From positions 3,162,001 through 3,226,000 of the forward strand of contig NZ_CP013378.1 of the NCBI RefSeq assembly GCF_001718415.1: a stretch of 64,000 bases of DNA, written 5' to 3'. The notes under the pieces are model-generated. The model had not been told where the DNA came from, searched no databases, and saw only the letters and a program-made list of their open reading frames with translations. This document shows, piece after piece, positions 10,143 to 18,791 of this stretch (position 1 is its first letter; every line of letters begins with the position of its first letter). Source of the stretch: Burkholderia pseudomultivorans. Its GTDB lineage: Bacteria; Pseudomonadota; Gammaproteobacteria; Burkholderiales; Burkholderiaceae. The position numbers and the translations under genes were made by a program.

Positions 10143-11327
10143 CTACGCCCGCGCAACGCGTCGCGTCATGCCCGGCGCAAAGCCGGCCGCGAGCACGAAC
10201 AGCACGACGCACAGACAGGCCATCGCGACCCACGCGGGCGTCAGATCCGCGAGATGCTGGCGCACGATGCCCGCCGCGAACGGAAACAGTCCCGCGATCA
10301 GGTAGCCGACGCCCTGCACGAACCCCGTCAGCGATGCCGCGTCGGCCGGCGTCGCCGCGTGGTCGACCGTGACGATCAGCGACAGCGGAAACAGCGCGCC
10401 GATGCCCGCGCCGAGCAGCAGCGCGGCCGGCAGCGCCAGCCTCTCCGGCGCGGCCAGCATCAGCAGCAGCCCGAGCAGCAGCGACGCGATCGCCGCGTGC
10501 AGCGCCGGCCGGCGATCGGGCACGCGGTCGATCGTCGCCGAGACCGCCAGCCCCGCGACGACTTCCGCGAGCGTCACGCCGCCGAGCAGGCTGCCGGCCG
10601 CGGTCGGCGACCAGCCGAGCCGCATGTAGTACGGCGGCAGCCACGCGAGCACGAGCGTGTACGCGCCCGTCGCGATCCCGAAGAACAGCGCGAGCCGCCA
10701 CGCGCGCGGCGAACGCGACGCGCGCGCATCGACCGCCGTCGCGGCGGCCGGCCTGACCGACACCGTCCGGTCGCCGCGGCTCGCCAGCGGCCATGCCAGC
10801 GCGGCGAGCGCGGCCGGCAGCGCCCAGCCAGCGAGCGCCGCGAGCCAGCCCCAGCGGGCGGCGACCAGCGGCGCCGCGACGCTCGCGAGCACCGCGCCGC
10901 CCATGATCGACGTCGAATAGACGCCCATCGCGCCGCCGATGCGCGCCGCGAAATGCGCTTTCACGAAGCCCGGCAGCAACGCCTGCACCATCGCAATGCC
11001 GATGCCCGCGCAACAGGCGCTCGCCAGCAACAGCCACGGATGCTGCGCGCCGACGCGCGACGCGCATGCCAGCCCGATCAGCACGACGCCGAACCAGACG
11101 CCGCCGGCGATGCCCGTGACGCGCTGCAGCGGCCGCGCGCCCAGCGCGCCGAGCCCCATCAGCAGGATCGGGATCGTCGTCAGCAGGCTCGCCGCGCCGT
11201 CGCCGATGCCGGTCGCGCGCTGGATCATGTCGAGCAGCGGGCCGACCGCGGCGAGCGCCGGCCGCAGGTTCAGCCCGACGAGCACGATGGCGGCCAGCCG
11301 CCATCCGGACGTGTTGAAACGATTCAT
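10143..11327 (-). CDS. MFS transporter, CynX/NimT-like
   Basis: The 394-residue protein has about 12 hydrophobic segments and the CynX-type N-terminus LNLRPALAAVGPLLD, a hallmark of the small-anion/drug MFS subgroup that includes cyanate and 2-nitroimidazole transporters. I chose the ATG at 11325-11327 because GAGGG lies upstream at good spacing; an upstream ATG (11357) would remove that signal. It is divergent from a MarR regulator, and two operator-like palindromes sit between them, so it is probably an exporter controlled by that regulator. The substrate is not predictable. Confidence 0.88.
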   Translation of the reverse strand: MNRFNTSGWRLAAIVLVGLNLRPALAAVGPLLDMIQRATGIGDGAASLLTTIPILLMGLGALGARPLQRVTGIAGGVWFGVVLIGLACASRVGAQHPWLLLASACCAGIGIAMVQALLPGFVKAHFAARIGGAMGVYSTSIMGGAVLASVAAPLVAARWGWLAALAGWALPAALAALAWPLASRGDRTVSVRPAAATAVDARASRSPRAWRLALFFGIATGAYTLVLAWLPPYYMRLGWSPTAAGSLLGGVTLAEVVAGLAVSATIDRVPDRRPALHAAIASLLLGLLLMLAAPERLALPAALLLGAGIGALFPLSLIVTVDHAATPADAASLTGFVQGVGYLIAGLFPFAAGIVRQHLADLTPAWVAMACLCVVLFVLAAGFAPGMTRRVARA

Positions 11328-11388
11328 CGCAAGGCCCTCGAATTCGGTGCGCGACATGCAGGTGGCCGCCGCGCGTTTTCATGTAAAG

Positions 11389-11406
11389 TATCTCGCCATC
11401 AAGATA
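11389..11406. promoter_or_regulatory. MarR-type operator, copy 1
   Basis: The 18-mer TATCTCGCCATCAAGATA is an imperfect palindrome and the first of two related sites in the divergent promoter region. It shares TATCTCG at the left and TCAAGATA at the right with copy 2, whose centre lies 28 bp away. Confidence 0.65.
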
Positions 11407-11416
11407 AATGCCGATT

Positions 11417-11434
11417 TATCTCGACGTCAAGATA
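11417..11434. promoter_or_regulatory. MarR-type operator, copy 2
   Basis: The 18-mer TATCTCGACGTCAAGATA is a near-perfect palindrome with only one mismatched pair. It lies just upstream of the marR-type gene start and is the likely high-affinity autoregulatory site. Confidence 0.7.
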
Positions 11435-11456
11435 ACTGGTGAGCCGAGGAGGGTTA

Positions 11457-11969
11457 ATGGATCGAGCCGCGCAGGCGGTCGCGCAATGGCGCGCCGAGCG
11501 TCCGGATCTCGACGCGTCGTCGATGCTGGTGATGGGGCGGCTGCAGGAAGCGGCGCTCGTGATCGCGCGCGATCGTCTCAATCCGCTGTTCGCGCGCTAC
11601 GGGATGCAGCCGGGCGAATTCGACGTGCTGGCGACGCTGCGCCGCAGCGGCGCGCCGTTCGCGCTGACGCCGACGGCGCTGTACGACGCGTTGATGATGT
11701 CGTCGGGCGGCATGACCGCGCGCATCGACCGGCTGCAGAAGGCCGGCTGGGTCGAGCGCCGGCCGAATCCGGCCGACGGGCGCGGCACGCTGGTCGCGCT
11801 GACCGAAACGGGCCGCGCGCTGATCGACGAAGCGGTGGTCGCGCACGTCGACAACCAGCGCGCGATGCTGGCCGCGCTGTCGGCCGCGGAGCAGGCGCAG
11901 CTCGCGCGGCTGCTCGACAAGGTGCTGGCGGGGCTGGCGCGCACGGCCGACGGCAACGACGGCGGCTAG
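11457..11969 (+). CDS. MarR-family transcriptional regulator
   Basis: This 170-residue winged-helix repressor has the MarR core: LTPTALYDALMMSSGGMTARIDRL as recognition helix region followed by the wing RRPNPADGRGTLVALTETGR. The start at ATG 11457 is set by AGGAGGG at 11447-11453; an upstream in-frame GTG at 11439 has no such signal. It is transcribed divergently from the MFS gene with two palindromic operators between, so autoregulation and control of the transporter by a phenolic or drug-like ligand is the simplest reading, though the ligand is unknown. Confidence 0.92.
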   Translation: MDRAAQAVAQWRAERPDLDASSMLVMGRLQEAALVIARDRLNPLFARYGMQPGEFDVLATLRRSGAPFALTPTALYDALMMSSGGMTARIDRLQKAGWVERRPNPADGRGTLVALTETGRALIDEAVVAHVDNQRAMLAALSAAEQAQLARLLDKVLAGLARTADGNDGG

Positions 11970-12003
11970 CGACGCCGCCCGCGCGATGCGCAAGCGTCGA
12001 CAC

Positions 12004-12040
12004 AAAAAACGACGCCCGCTGCGCGAGGCAGCGGGCGTCG
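12004..12040 (-). terminator. Rho-independent terminator of the glutathione transferase gene
   Basis: A 13-bp perfect stem (CGACGCCCGCTGC at 12010-12022 with its complement at 12028-12040, loop GCGAG) is followed on the minus strand by six T residues (12009-12004). It terminates the gene starting at 12782 and may also stop the convergent marR-type transcript. Confidence 0.9.
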
Positions 12041-12077
12041 ATCGAAGCAGGCGGCCCGCACCGGGTGCGGGCGCGAC

Positions 12078-12782
12078 TCAGTCGCGTGCCGGAATGTTCA
12101 GGCCGCGCGCGACGGCCGGCCGCGCGACGAACGCATCGAGCGCGCGCGCAACGTGACGGAATTCGCGGAAGCCGACGAGGTCGCCCGCTTCATAGAAACC
12201 GACGAGGTTGCGCACCCACGGGAAGATCGCGATATCGGCGATCGTGTACGCATCGCCCATCACCCACTCGCGTTCGGCGAGGTGCGCATCGAGCACGCCG
12301 AGCAGGCGTTTCGATTCGGCGACGTAGCGGTCGCGCGGACGCTTGTCCTCGTAGTCGCGGCCCGCGAACTTGTGGAAGAAGCCGACCTGGCCGAACATCG
12401 GGCCGATGCCGCCCATCTGGAACATCACCCACTGGATCGTTTCGTAGCGGCCGGCGAGATCCTTCGGGATCAACTGGCCGGTCTTGTCCGCGAGATAGAT
12501 CAGGATCGCGCCCGACTCGAACAGCGGCAGCGGCTTGCCGTCCGGGCCGTTCGGATCGATGATCGCCGGAATCTTGTTGTTCGGGTTCAGCGACAGGAAC
12601 GCCGGCGACAGCTGGTCGTTCGTGTCGAAACGCACGAGGTGCGGCTCGTACGGCAGGCCGGTTTCCTCGAGCATGATCGACACCTTGACGCCGTTCGGAG
12701 TCGGCAGCGAGTAGAGCTGGAGGCGGTCGGGATGCTGGGCCGGCCACTTTTGCGTGATCGGGAAGGCGGACAGATCGGACAT
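12078..12782 (-). CDS. YfcG/YghU-like glutathione S-transferase (disulfide-bond oxidoreductase type)
   Basis: The 234-residue protein has a thioredoxin-like N-terminal domain with LNPNNKIPAIIDPNG and LFESGAILIYLADKTG (glutathione-binding segment), then an all-helical GST C-terminal domain with WVMGDAYTIADIAIFPWV. The combination resembles the Ure2p/YfcG group, which shows glutathione-dependent disulfide reductase activity. The active-site region (LYSLPTPNGVKVSIML) has Thr/Asn rather than Tyr, as in this group. It stands alone on the minus strand with its own terminator. Confidence 0.9.
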   Translation of the reverse strand: MSDLSAFPITQKWPAQHPDRLQLYSLPTPNGVKVSIMLEETGLPYEPHLVRFDTNDQLSPAFLSLNPNNKIPAIIDPNGPDGKPLPLFESGAILIYLADKTGQLIPKDLAGRYETIQWVMFQMGGIGPMFGQVGFFHKFAGRDYEDKRPRDRYVAESKRLLGVLDAHLAEREWVMGDAYTIADIAIFPWVRNLVGFYEAGDLVGFREFRHVARALDAFVARPAVARGLNIPARD

Positions 12783-13037
12783 GGAAGGTTCGCTCGTCGA
12801 GAGGAATGATCCGCGCCCCGCCGTGCCGCCGCGCATCGCACCCGCTGCGCACGCGTGGCAGCGGAGCAGGCGCGCCGGCTGGCGCGGCCGGGCGCGCCGA
12901 AAAACGCCCACTGTAGCCGATCCGCAAAATCGGTGCAGGCGACGGCGAAGGTGAGTGCAAGGGCGGGCGCAGCAAGATGCCGCGACAGTCGAAAGGCGGA
13001 CATTCCCGACCCACCGAAGCGATTCTGTTATTGCCTT

Positions 13038-13050
13038 GACATACGATGTC
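13038..13050. promoter_or_regulatory. Palindrome GACATACGATGTC, candidate operator of the ABC importer operon
   Basis: GACAT and ATGTC form a perfect inverted repeat around ACG. The core ATACGATGTC recurs inverted at 13175-13184 as GACATCGTAT, 134 bp away and just upstream of the operon. Paired sites of this kind suggest a regulator that binds at two places, but none is encoded next to the operon. Confidence 0.45.
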
Positions 13051-13174
13051 TTAACACACCGGCGTGCGGCTCGCCGGCGTGCTCCGGCGCACACAGGGCC
13101 TTTCGAATCACGATATCGCCGAAGGGTTTTTGTTAGGGAAATTCCCGCCCCGCGCGTCACGGTTTTTTGTTGAC

Positions 13175-13184
13175 CGACATCGTA
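13175..13184. promoter_or_regulatory. Inverted copy of the operator core (GACATCGTAT)
   Basis: This 10-mer is the exact reverse complement of bases 13041-13050. It lies 59 bp before the start codon of the solute-binding protein gene, where a regulator could act on the operon promoter. Confidence 0.4.
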
Positions 13185-13242
13185 TAACAACGTCATGATT
13201 TCTCGAAAGAAAGGTCCCATCCACCGACCGCAGAGAGGAGAC

Positions 13243-14406
13243 ATGAACACAACCACGATCGCGCGCCGTGTCCGCCGGATCGCGCTGGCGCTGGGCTTCA
13301 CGCTGTCGGCGGCGGCCGTCGCCGCGCCCGTGTCGCTGAACGTCGTCGATGTCGCAGGCAACCTGCAGCTCACGCAGAAGGCCATCGAAGCGTTCCGGGA
13401 CAAGAACCCGAACCTCGTGTCGACCGTCACGTTCACGAACGCGCCCGCGCCGCAGCTGCCGGGCAAGATCAAGGCGATGCAGGCGGCCGGTCGTGCCGAC
13501 ATCGATCTCGTGCTGACCGGCACCGACGCGCTCGCGGCCGGCATCGAGCAGAACCTGTGGCTCAAGCTGCTGCCGGACCACGCGAGCGCGCTCGCCGGCG
13601 TGCTCGACAAGTACGCGCCCGGCCCGCGCAAGATGCAGGATCTCGCGCAGGGCTTCGGCCTCGAAGTCACCTACATGCCGGCGGGCCCGCTGCTCGAATA
13701 CAACCCCGCGAAAGTCGCCGACCCGCCGAAGACGCCCGACCAGCTGCTCGCGTGGTGCAAGGCGCATCCGAACAAGCTGATCTATGCGCGGCCTGCGAAT
13801 TCCGGCCCGGGCCGCACGTTCCTGATGGGGCTGCCGTACGTGCTCGGCGACAAGAATCCGCAGGACCCGATCAACGGCTGGGACAAGACCTGGGCGTTCC
13901 TGAAGCAGCTGAACGACTGCGTGCCGTACTACCCGGGCGGCACCTCGGCCGTGATGAAGGAGCTGGGCGAGGGCACGCGCGACATGACGGTGACCGTCAC
14001 CGGCTGGGACATCAACCCGCGCGCGCTCGGCATCGTGCCGGCCGAGTTCCGGATCCAGGCGTTCGACAACATGACGTGGGTCAACGACGCGCATTACATG
14101 GTGATCCCGAAGGGCGTGCCGAAAGAAAAGCTCGACGTGCTGTTCAAGCTGATGAATTTCCTGCTCGAGCCGGCGCAGCAGGCGATGACCTACGACGACG
14201 GCTATTTCTATCCAGGCCCGGCCGTGAAGGGCGTGACGCTCGAGATGGCGCCCGCGCACAGCCAGGACGTGATCCGCAAGTTCGGCCGCCCCGAATACGC
14301 GAAGCTGCTCGCCGATCGTCCGCACGTGCAGCCGCTCAGCGCGCAGGCGATGGTCGCCGCGTTCCAGAAATGGGATCGTGAAATCGGCGCGCAGAAGTCG
14401 AAGTGA
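13243..14406 (+). CDS. ABC importer, periplasmic solute-binding protein (family 1)
   Basis: The 387-residue protein starts with a Sec signal peptide (RRVRRIALALGFTL, cleavage near AVAAP) and reads as a family 1 extracellular binding protein of the iron/polyamine/phosphonate type: NVVDVAGNLQLTQKAIEAF, the hinge region DIDLVLTGTDALAAGI, and GYFYPGPAVKGV near the C-terminus. The start at ATG 13243 follows AGAGAGGAG at good spacing. It heads an operon with one ATPase and two permeases. The ligand cannot be deduced with confidence; polyamine, opine or aminoethylphosphonate are all possible. Confidence 0.87.
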   Translation: MNTTTIARRVRRIALALGFTLSAAAVAAPVSLNVVDVAGNLQLTQKAIEAFRDKNPNLVSTVTFTNAPAPQLPGKIKAMQAAGRADIDLVLTGTDALAAGIEQNLWLKLLPDHASALAGVLDKYAPGPRKMQDLAQGFGLEVTYMPAGPLLEYNPAKVADPPKTPDQLLAWCKAHPNKLIYARPANSGPGRTFLMGLPYVLGDKNPQDPINGWDKTWAFLKQLNDCVPYYPGGTSAVMKELGEGTRDMTVTVTGWDINPRALGIVPAEFRIQAFDNMTWVNDAHYMVIPKGVPKEKLDVLFKLMNFLLEPAQQAMTYDDGYFYPGPAVKGVTLEMAPAHSQDVIRKFGRPEYAKLLADRPHVQPLSAQAMVAAFQKWDREIGAQKSK

Positions 14407-14453
14407 CGGACGAACCCGCGGGCGCGACGGCGCCTGCGTCAGCGGAGTGTGCA

Positions 14454-15533
14454 ATGAAGCACAGTTTCGAACGGCTGCGGCTAGACGGCGTCTGTCGCAG
14501 CTTCACCAACGCGGAAGGCGCGCAGGTCGCGGCGCTCGACGGGCTCGACCTCGACATCCGCCGCGGCGAATTCATCGCGCTGCTCGGCCCGTCCGGCTGC
14601 GGCAAGTCGACCGCGCTGAACTGCATCGCCGGGCTGCAGCCGCTCACGCGCGGCGGCATCTGGCTCGACGACACGCGCATCGACGTGCTGCCGCCCGAAC
14701 GGCGCGGCTTCGGCATGGTGTTCCAGAACTACGCGCTGTTTCCGCACATGACGGTGCTCGACAACGTCGGCTTCGGCCTGAAGATGCGCGGCGTGCCGAA
14801 GCACGAAGCGCGCCGCCGCGCGCAGCAGGCGCTCGAACTCGTGCAGCTGGTCGGCCATGAAGGCAAGCTGCCCGGCCAGCTGTCGGGCGGCCAGCAGCAG
14901 CGCGTCGCGATCGCGCGCGCGATCGTGATCGAGCCGCCGCTCGTGCTGATGGACGAGCCGCTGTCGAATCTCGACACGAAGCTGCGCATCGAGATGCGCG
15001 CGGAGATCCGCCGCATCCACACGCAGCTCGAGCGCGCGACCATCTACGTGACGCACGACCAGGACGAGGCGCTGTCGATGGCCGACCGCATCGTCGTGAT
15101 GAAGGAGGGCGTCGTGCAGCAGGTCGCGACGCCGAAGACCGTCTATTCGCGCCCGCACAACCTGCACGTCGCGCGCTTCATGGGCTATCGCAACGTGCTG
15201 CCGTTCACGCTCGAAGGCACCGCCGGCGACTACGTGACGGTCGCCGCCGCCGGCGTGCGCCTCGCGGGCGTGCCGATGGCCGGCTTCGACGGCACGCAGG
15301 TCGCGGTCGCGCTGCGTCCGGACGACGTCGAGCGCGCGGACGACGCGGGCGACAACACGTTCGACGCGACGGTCGAAACGGTCGAATACGGCGGCCGCGA
15401 TTCGCTGATCCGCGCGATCGCGCCGTTCGGCGCGATCTGGGCGCGCGTGGCCGGTGAATTCGCGGCAGGCGAGCAGCTGCGGCTGCGCGTTCCGCCATCG
15501 CGCACGCTCGTCTATCCGGGAGAAGCGCAATGA
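14454..15533 (+). CDS. ABC importer, ATP-binding protein (PotA/FbpC type)
   Basis: The 359-residue ATPase has all standard motifs: Walker A LLGPSGCGKSTALN, signature LSGGQQQRVAIARAI, Walker B VLMDEPLSNLDTKLR, H-loop YVTHDQDEALS, then a C-terminal TOBE domain of about 110 residues as in polyamine/iron importers. I use the ATG at 14454, behind GGAG; a GTG at 14403 overlapping the upstream stop is possible and would add 17 residues. It powers the two permeases encoded next. Confidence 0.92.
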   Translation: MKHSFERLRLDGVCRSFTNAEGAQVAALDGLDLDIRRGEFIALLGPSGCGKSTALNCIAGLQPLTRGGIWLDDTRIDVLPPERRGFGMVFQNYALFPHMTVLDNVGFGLKMRGVPKHEARRRAQQALELVQLVGHEGKLPGQLSGGQQQRVAIARAIVIEPPLVLMDEPLSNLDTKLRIEMRAEIRRIHTQLERATIYVTHDQDEALSMADRIVVMKEGVVQQVATPKTVYSRPHNLHVARFMGYRNVLPFTLEGTAGDYVTVAAAGVRLAGVPMAGFDGTQVAVALRPDDVERADDAGDNTFDATVETVEYGGRDSLIRAIAPFGAIWARVAGEFAAGEQLRLRVPPSRTLVYPGEAQ

Positions 15534-15594
15534 GCGCGTGCGGCTTGCTCGTCCGCACGCCGCGCACCGCACGGGCCGCCGGCCGGGAGGCCGC

Positions 15595-16467
15595 ATGAGC
15601 ACGCTCGCATCCGGCGGCACGCCTCGTGACGCGAAAGCGTGGCTCGTCACGCCCGCGCTCGCGTTCATCGTCGCGCTGTTCGTCTATCCGTTCGCGTACG
15701 GCCTGCTGCTGTCGTTCGAGCCGATGAACGGCGGCGGCGCGCTCGCGAACTACACGCAGTTCTTTACCGACGCCGCGATGTGGCCGACCGTGCTCGTCAC
15801 GCTGAAGCTCGCGGTGCCGGCCACGCTGATCAACGTCGGCGTGGCGGTGCCGGTCGCGTTCGCGCTGCGCCGCCACTCGCCTTACCAGAAGTTCGCGACG
15901 ACGCTGCTGGTGATCCCCGTCACGCTCGGCACCGTGCTGGTCGCGGACGGGATGCTCACGTACTTCGGGCCGAACGGCTGGTTTCCGCAGGCGCTGCACG
16001 GCCTGCACCTGTACACCGACGAAGTGCGCCTCACGCACAACTACTGGGGCGTGCTGCTGTCGCTGATCGTGTCGGGCTTTCCGTTCGCGTTCCTGCTGAT
16101 GCTGTCGTACATCAGCGGCATCGACCCGACGCTCGCGCGCGCGGCCGCGACGCTCGGCGCGAATCCGTGGCAGCAGTTCCGGCGGATCTACCTGCCGCTG
16201 CTCGTGCCGGGGCTGACGATGGCCGCCTGCCTGTCGTTCGTGCAGGCGTTCTCGGTGTTCCCGTCGGCCGTGCTGCTCGGCGCGCCGGCCGGCCCGACGC
16301 GCGTGATCTCGATCGCCGCCGCGGAAGCCGCGTTCGAGAACTACGACTATTCGCTGGCGTCGGCGATCGCGATCGTGATGGGCTTCGTGCAGCTGCTGGT
16401 GGTCGCGTCGATGCTCGGCGCGCGCCGTTTCTTCTATTCGGGGCCGGTGACGGGAGGCAAGGGCTGA
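15595..16467 (+). CDS. ABC importer, inner-membrane permease 1
   Basis: The 290-residue protein has about six transmembrane segments and the EAA-type cytoplasmic loop AAATLGANPWQQFRRIYLPL that contacts the ATPase. It resembles PotB/PhnU-type permeases. GGGAGG precedes the ATG at 15595. Its stop overlaps the start of the second permease by one base (TGATG), so the pair is probably made in equal amounts. Confidence 0.93.
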   Translation: MSTLASGGTPRDAKAWLVTPALAFIVALFVYPFAYGLLLSFEPMNGGGALANYTQFFTDAAMWPTVLVTLKLAVPATLINVGVAVPVAFALRRHSPYQKFATTLLVIPVTLGTVLVADGMLTYFGPNGWFPQALHGLHLYTDEVRLTHNYWGVLLSLIVSGFPFAFLLMLSYISGIDPTLARAAATLGANPWQQFRRIYLPLLVPGLTMAACLSFVQAFSVFPSAVLLGAPAGPTRVISIAAAEAAFENYDYSLASAIAIVMGFVQLLVVASMLGARRFFYSGPVTGGKG

Positions 16468-17390
16468 TGGCGACCGACAATCATGCCGCGCCGGCCTGGC
16501 CGCCGAAACAGGAGCCTGGCGAGGCGCGGCCCGTCAACGCGATGAAGCCGCAGAAGATCCGCGGCGCGCTCGCCGGGCGCGCGTGGAAGGCGCTCGTCTG
16601 GGGGCTGATGGCGTTTTTCCTGCTGAACGTGATGCTGCTGATCGCGACCGTCGCGGTGAATTCGGTCGCGACGCGCTGGTTCGGCACGCCGCTGCCGCAA
16701 GGCTTCACGCTGCGCTGGTACGCGAAGGCGTGGGAGGACTTCCAGCTCGCGAGCGTGCTGTGGGTGACGGTCGAGGTCGTCGGCGCGGTCGTGCTGCTGT
16801 CGATCGCGCTCGGCGTGCCGGCCGCCTATGCGCTCGCGCGCGTATCGTTTCGCGGCAAGCGCTTCGCGCTGCTGGTGTTCCTGCTGCCGCTGATGGTGCC
16901 GCCCGTCACGTACGGGATCCCGATGGCGACCGTGATGTACAAGATCGGGCTGGCGGGCACGCTGTCCGGCGTGATCCTCGCGAACCTCGTGCCGGCGCTG
17001 CCGTTCGTGATTCTCGTGATGACGCCGTTCATCGAGCAGATCGACCCGAACCTCGAAGCCGCCGCGCGCATCTTCGGCGCGAACACGTGGCGCTATTTCC
17101 GCTATGTGCTGCTGCCGCTGCTGGTGCCCGGCATGCTCGCGGCGGGGCTGCTGGTACTGGTGCGCACGATCGGGATGTTCGAGCTGACCTTCTTCACCGC
17201 GGGCCCGAGCACGCAGACGCTCGTCGTCGCGCTGTATTACGCGGTGTTCTCGACCGGCGTGCGCGCGCCGCAGTCGATCGACGCGATGGCGATGATCTAT
17301 ATGGCGATCACGCTCGTCTGGGTCGTGATCGCGCTGCAGTTCGTGAGCCCGACGCAGCTCGTGAGCCGCGTCAAGCAGGAGCGGCAATAG
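16467..17390 (+). CDS. ABC importer, inner-membrane permease 2
   Basis: The 307-residue protein has a cytoplasmic N-terminal tail of about 40 residues, then about six membrane segments with the EAA loop AAARIFGANTWRYFRYVLLPL region near residues 190-215. It pairs with the upstream permease as in PotC/PhnV importers. The ATG at 16467 shares one base with the preceding stop. A perfect 10-bp-stem hairpin lies about 80 bp after its stop. Confidence 0.93.
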   Translation: MATDNHAAPAWPPKQEPGEARPVNAMKPQKIRGALAGRAWKALVWGLMAFFLLNVMLLIATVAVNSVATRWFGTPLPQGFTLRWYAKAWEDFQLASVLWVTVEVVGAVVLLSIALGVPAAYALARVSFRGKRFALLVFLLPLMVPPVTYGIPMATVMYKIGLAGTLSGVILANLVPALPFVILVMTPFIEQIDPNLEAAARIFGANTWRYFRYVLLPLLVPGMLAAGLLVLVRTIGMFELTFFTAGPSTQTLVVALYYAVFSTGVRAPQSIDAMAMIYMAITLVWVVIALQFVSPTQLVSRVKQERQ

Positions 17391-17472
17391 GCGCGCTCCG
17401 GTGCGTGCAATTGGTTACAAATGGATACCGCGCACGGCACGCGGCCGTTGCAGACTACGCGGCGTACCGGTC

Positions 17473-17497
17473 CGACGATGCCTGCGCGGCATCGTCG
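17473..17497. terminator. Perfect hairpin after the ABC operon
   Basis: CGACGATGCC (17473-17482) pairs fully with GGCATCGTCG (17488-17497) around TGCGC. There is no T-run on either side, so it may be a weak or factor-assisted terminator, or part of the leader of the lipoprotein gene that begins 36 bp later. Confidence 0.45.
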
Positions 17498-17532
17498 CCC
17501 ACCGCCCGACGTTTACCCGATCACGGATATCC

Positions 17533-17970
17533 ATGAAGTTCCCAACGCTACTGACGCTCGGCTGTGCCTCGACGCTGCTTGCCGCCTGCAACCTGCTTCA
17601 CGACGGTCCCGGAGCGAGCGACGTCGATGCCGCGGTGCGCCGCGCGCTCGAAGCGGAAAACCACGGCGGCCTCAACGCGCTGTTCGGCCAGCCGCTGCCG
17701 ATGTCGGCCGACGTCGTGTCGGCGAAGCCCGACGGCGACTGCCGGAAGGCGGGCGAGCGCACCTATACGTGCGACGTCGTGATCACGTGGCGCAATGCCG
17801 ATTACTCGCCGTCGCGTGCAAACCTGACCTTCGTGCAGGCCGCCGACGGTTCGTGGCAGACCTCGGGCGTCGACGCGGCGATCGCGACCGGCGCCGCGAA
17901 ATCGCTGATCGACAAGATCGGCAAGGCGTGGCCCGGCAATGCGGCCAGCGGCGCGTCGGCCGCACAGTGA
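17533..17970 (+). CDS. Small lipoprotein of unknown function
   Basis: The 145-residue product has a lipoprotein signal peptide with lipobox LLAAC (Cys19), so it should be anchored in the envelope. The mature part is about 125 residues, contains a Cys pair (C73 and C83 region, GDCRKAGERTYTCDVV) that could form a disulfide, and ends in an Ala/Ser-rich tail. I do not recognise a family. It is separate from the ABC operon by about 140 bp and a hairpin. Confidence 0.82.
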   Translation: MKFPTLLTLGCASTLLAACNLLHDGPGASDVDAAVRRALEAENHGGLNALFGQPLPMSADVVSAKPDGDCRKAGERTYTCDVVITWRNADYSPSRANLTFVQAADGSWQTSGVDAAIATGAAKSLIDKIGKAWPGNAASGASAAQ

Positions 17971-18050
17971 TCCTCCAGTGCGGCGCTTTCTTTGATCGCT
18001 TCACGCTGCACGACCTTGCCGACACGCGCGAATCCTGCCGCTGACCGCGA

Positions 18051-18338
18051 TCAGCGACCGCGATCGGCCGGCGCGGTCGCGGGCATGGTCCGATGGCCGG
18101 CGTCCATCGACGCACCGGCGTCGGCGCCGATGCCCGACGATTGCGCGATGCGCGCTTCGGCGGCCTGAAGGTCGTTCGGATACTGGCCTTTCAGCGGTTT
18201 GTAGCCGGCCTGTTCGAGCTGGCGCAGCTGGCCGACGACTTCGGCGCGCGTAACGGGCGCGTTCGCCGTCTGCGCGAACGATACGACGGGCGCCGCGACC
18301 GCGGCGGCGAGGACGAGCAGGGAAAGGGCGGTTTTCAT
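18051..18338 (-). CDS. DUF4148-type small periplasmic protein (copy 1)
   Basis: The 95-residue product has a Sec signal peptide ending near VVSFAQ and a mature domain with the DUF4148 core VTRAEVVGQLRQLEQAGYKP. The family is abundant in Burkholderia and has no assigned function. This copy differs from the two copies near the RND locus by having GQYPNDLQAAEARIA rather than the NxDYPPS motif, so it belongs to a separate branch. Confidence 0.88.
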   Translation of the reverse strand: MKTALSLLVLAAAVAAPVVSFAQTANAPVTRAEVVGQLRQLEQAGYKPLKGQYPNDLQAAEARIAQSSGIGADAGASMDAGHRTMPATAPADRGR

Positions 18339-18578
18339 CTCGGGTTCTCCGAAAAATGCGGGACGTCCGGTGCGGCACAGCCGCCGTCACCGGTACAGCC
18401 ATCTTCGGCGACCGCCGCTTAAGCGCGAGTTAACGCGGAAAAAGGGCGGGAGCATCGCGACTCAAGCTGAGTCCCTGGTGCCGCTCGATCATTCGAACCG
18501 ATCCTCGGTATGTCGTCTGATGTATAGGGAAAACCCTTATTTTGAGATACAATATCGGCCTAGAAGAAAGGTCGAACC

Positions 18579-18791
18579 ATGCCTGAACGTTTCCAAACCC
18601 TTGAAAAATTTGTGTTTTCGCTGATCGTGATGTCCGCGGTCGTGTGCTCGGCGTTCCTCGCCTACGAACGCCATCCCGAAATCAAGATCGCGTTGCAACA
18701 GGGCGAAGCGCTGATGCGCGAGAGCGCCAGGTATTCGGTCATCTGCTCGCCGTCCAAGGTCGATCCTTGCGTCGAGATGTCCGCGTACTGA
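18579..18791 (+). CDS. Small membrane-anchored hypothetical protein
   Basis: The 70-residue frame starts at ATG 18579 behind AGAAAGG (18563-18569), with a TACAAT -10 box about 25 bp upstream at 18548. It contains one hydrophobic segment (KFVFSLIVMSAVVCSAFLAY, about 10-29) and a short tail with two Cys (ICSPSKVDPC). No family is recognised. The clear ribosome binding site, promoter-like box and membrane segment make it a probable real gene despite its size. Confidence 0.62.
   Translation: MPERFQTLEKFVFSLIVMSAVVCSAFLAYERHPEIKIALQQGEALMRESARYSVICSPSKVDPCVEMSAY

Larger units (their letters stand above)
12783..13242. other. 460-bp divergent intergenic region
   Basis: The region separates the glutathione transferase gene (minus) from the ABC importer operon (plus). 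It holds a GACATACGATGTC palindrome (13038-13050), an inverted copy of its 10-bp core (13175-13184), and the ribosome binding site AGAGAGGAG just before 13243. I see no gene in it. Confidence 0.6.
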
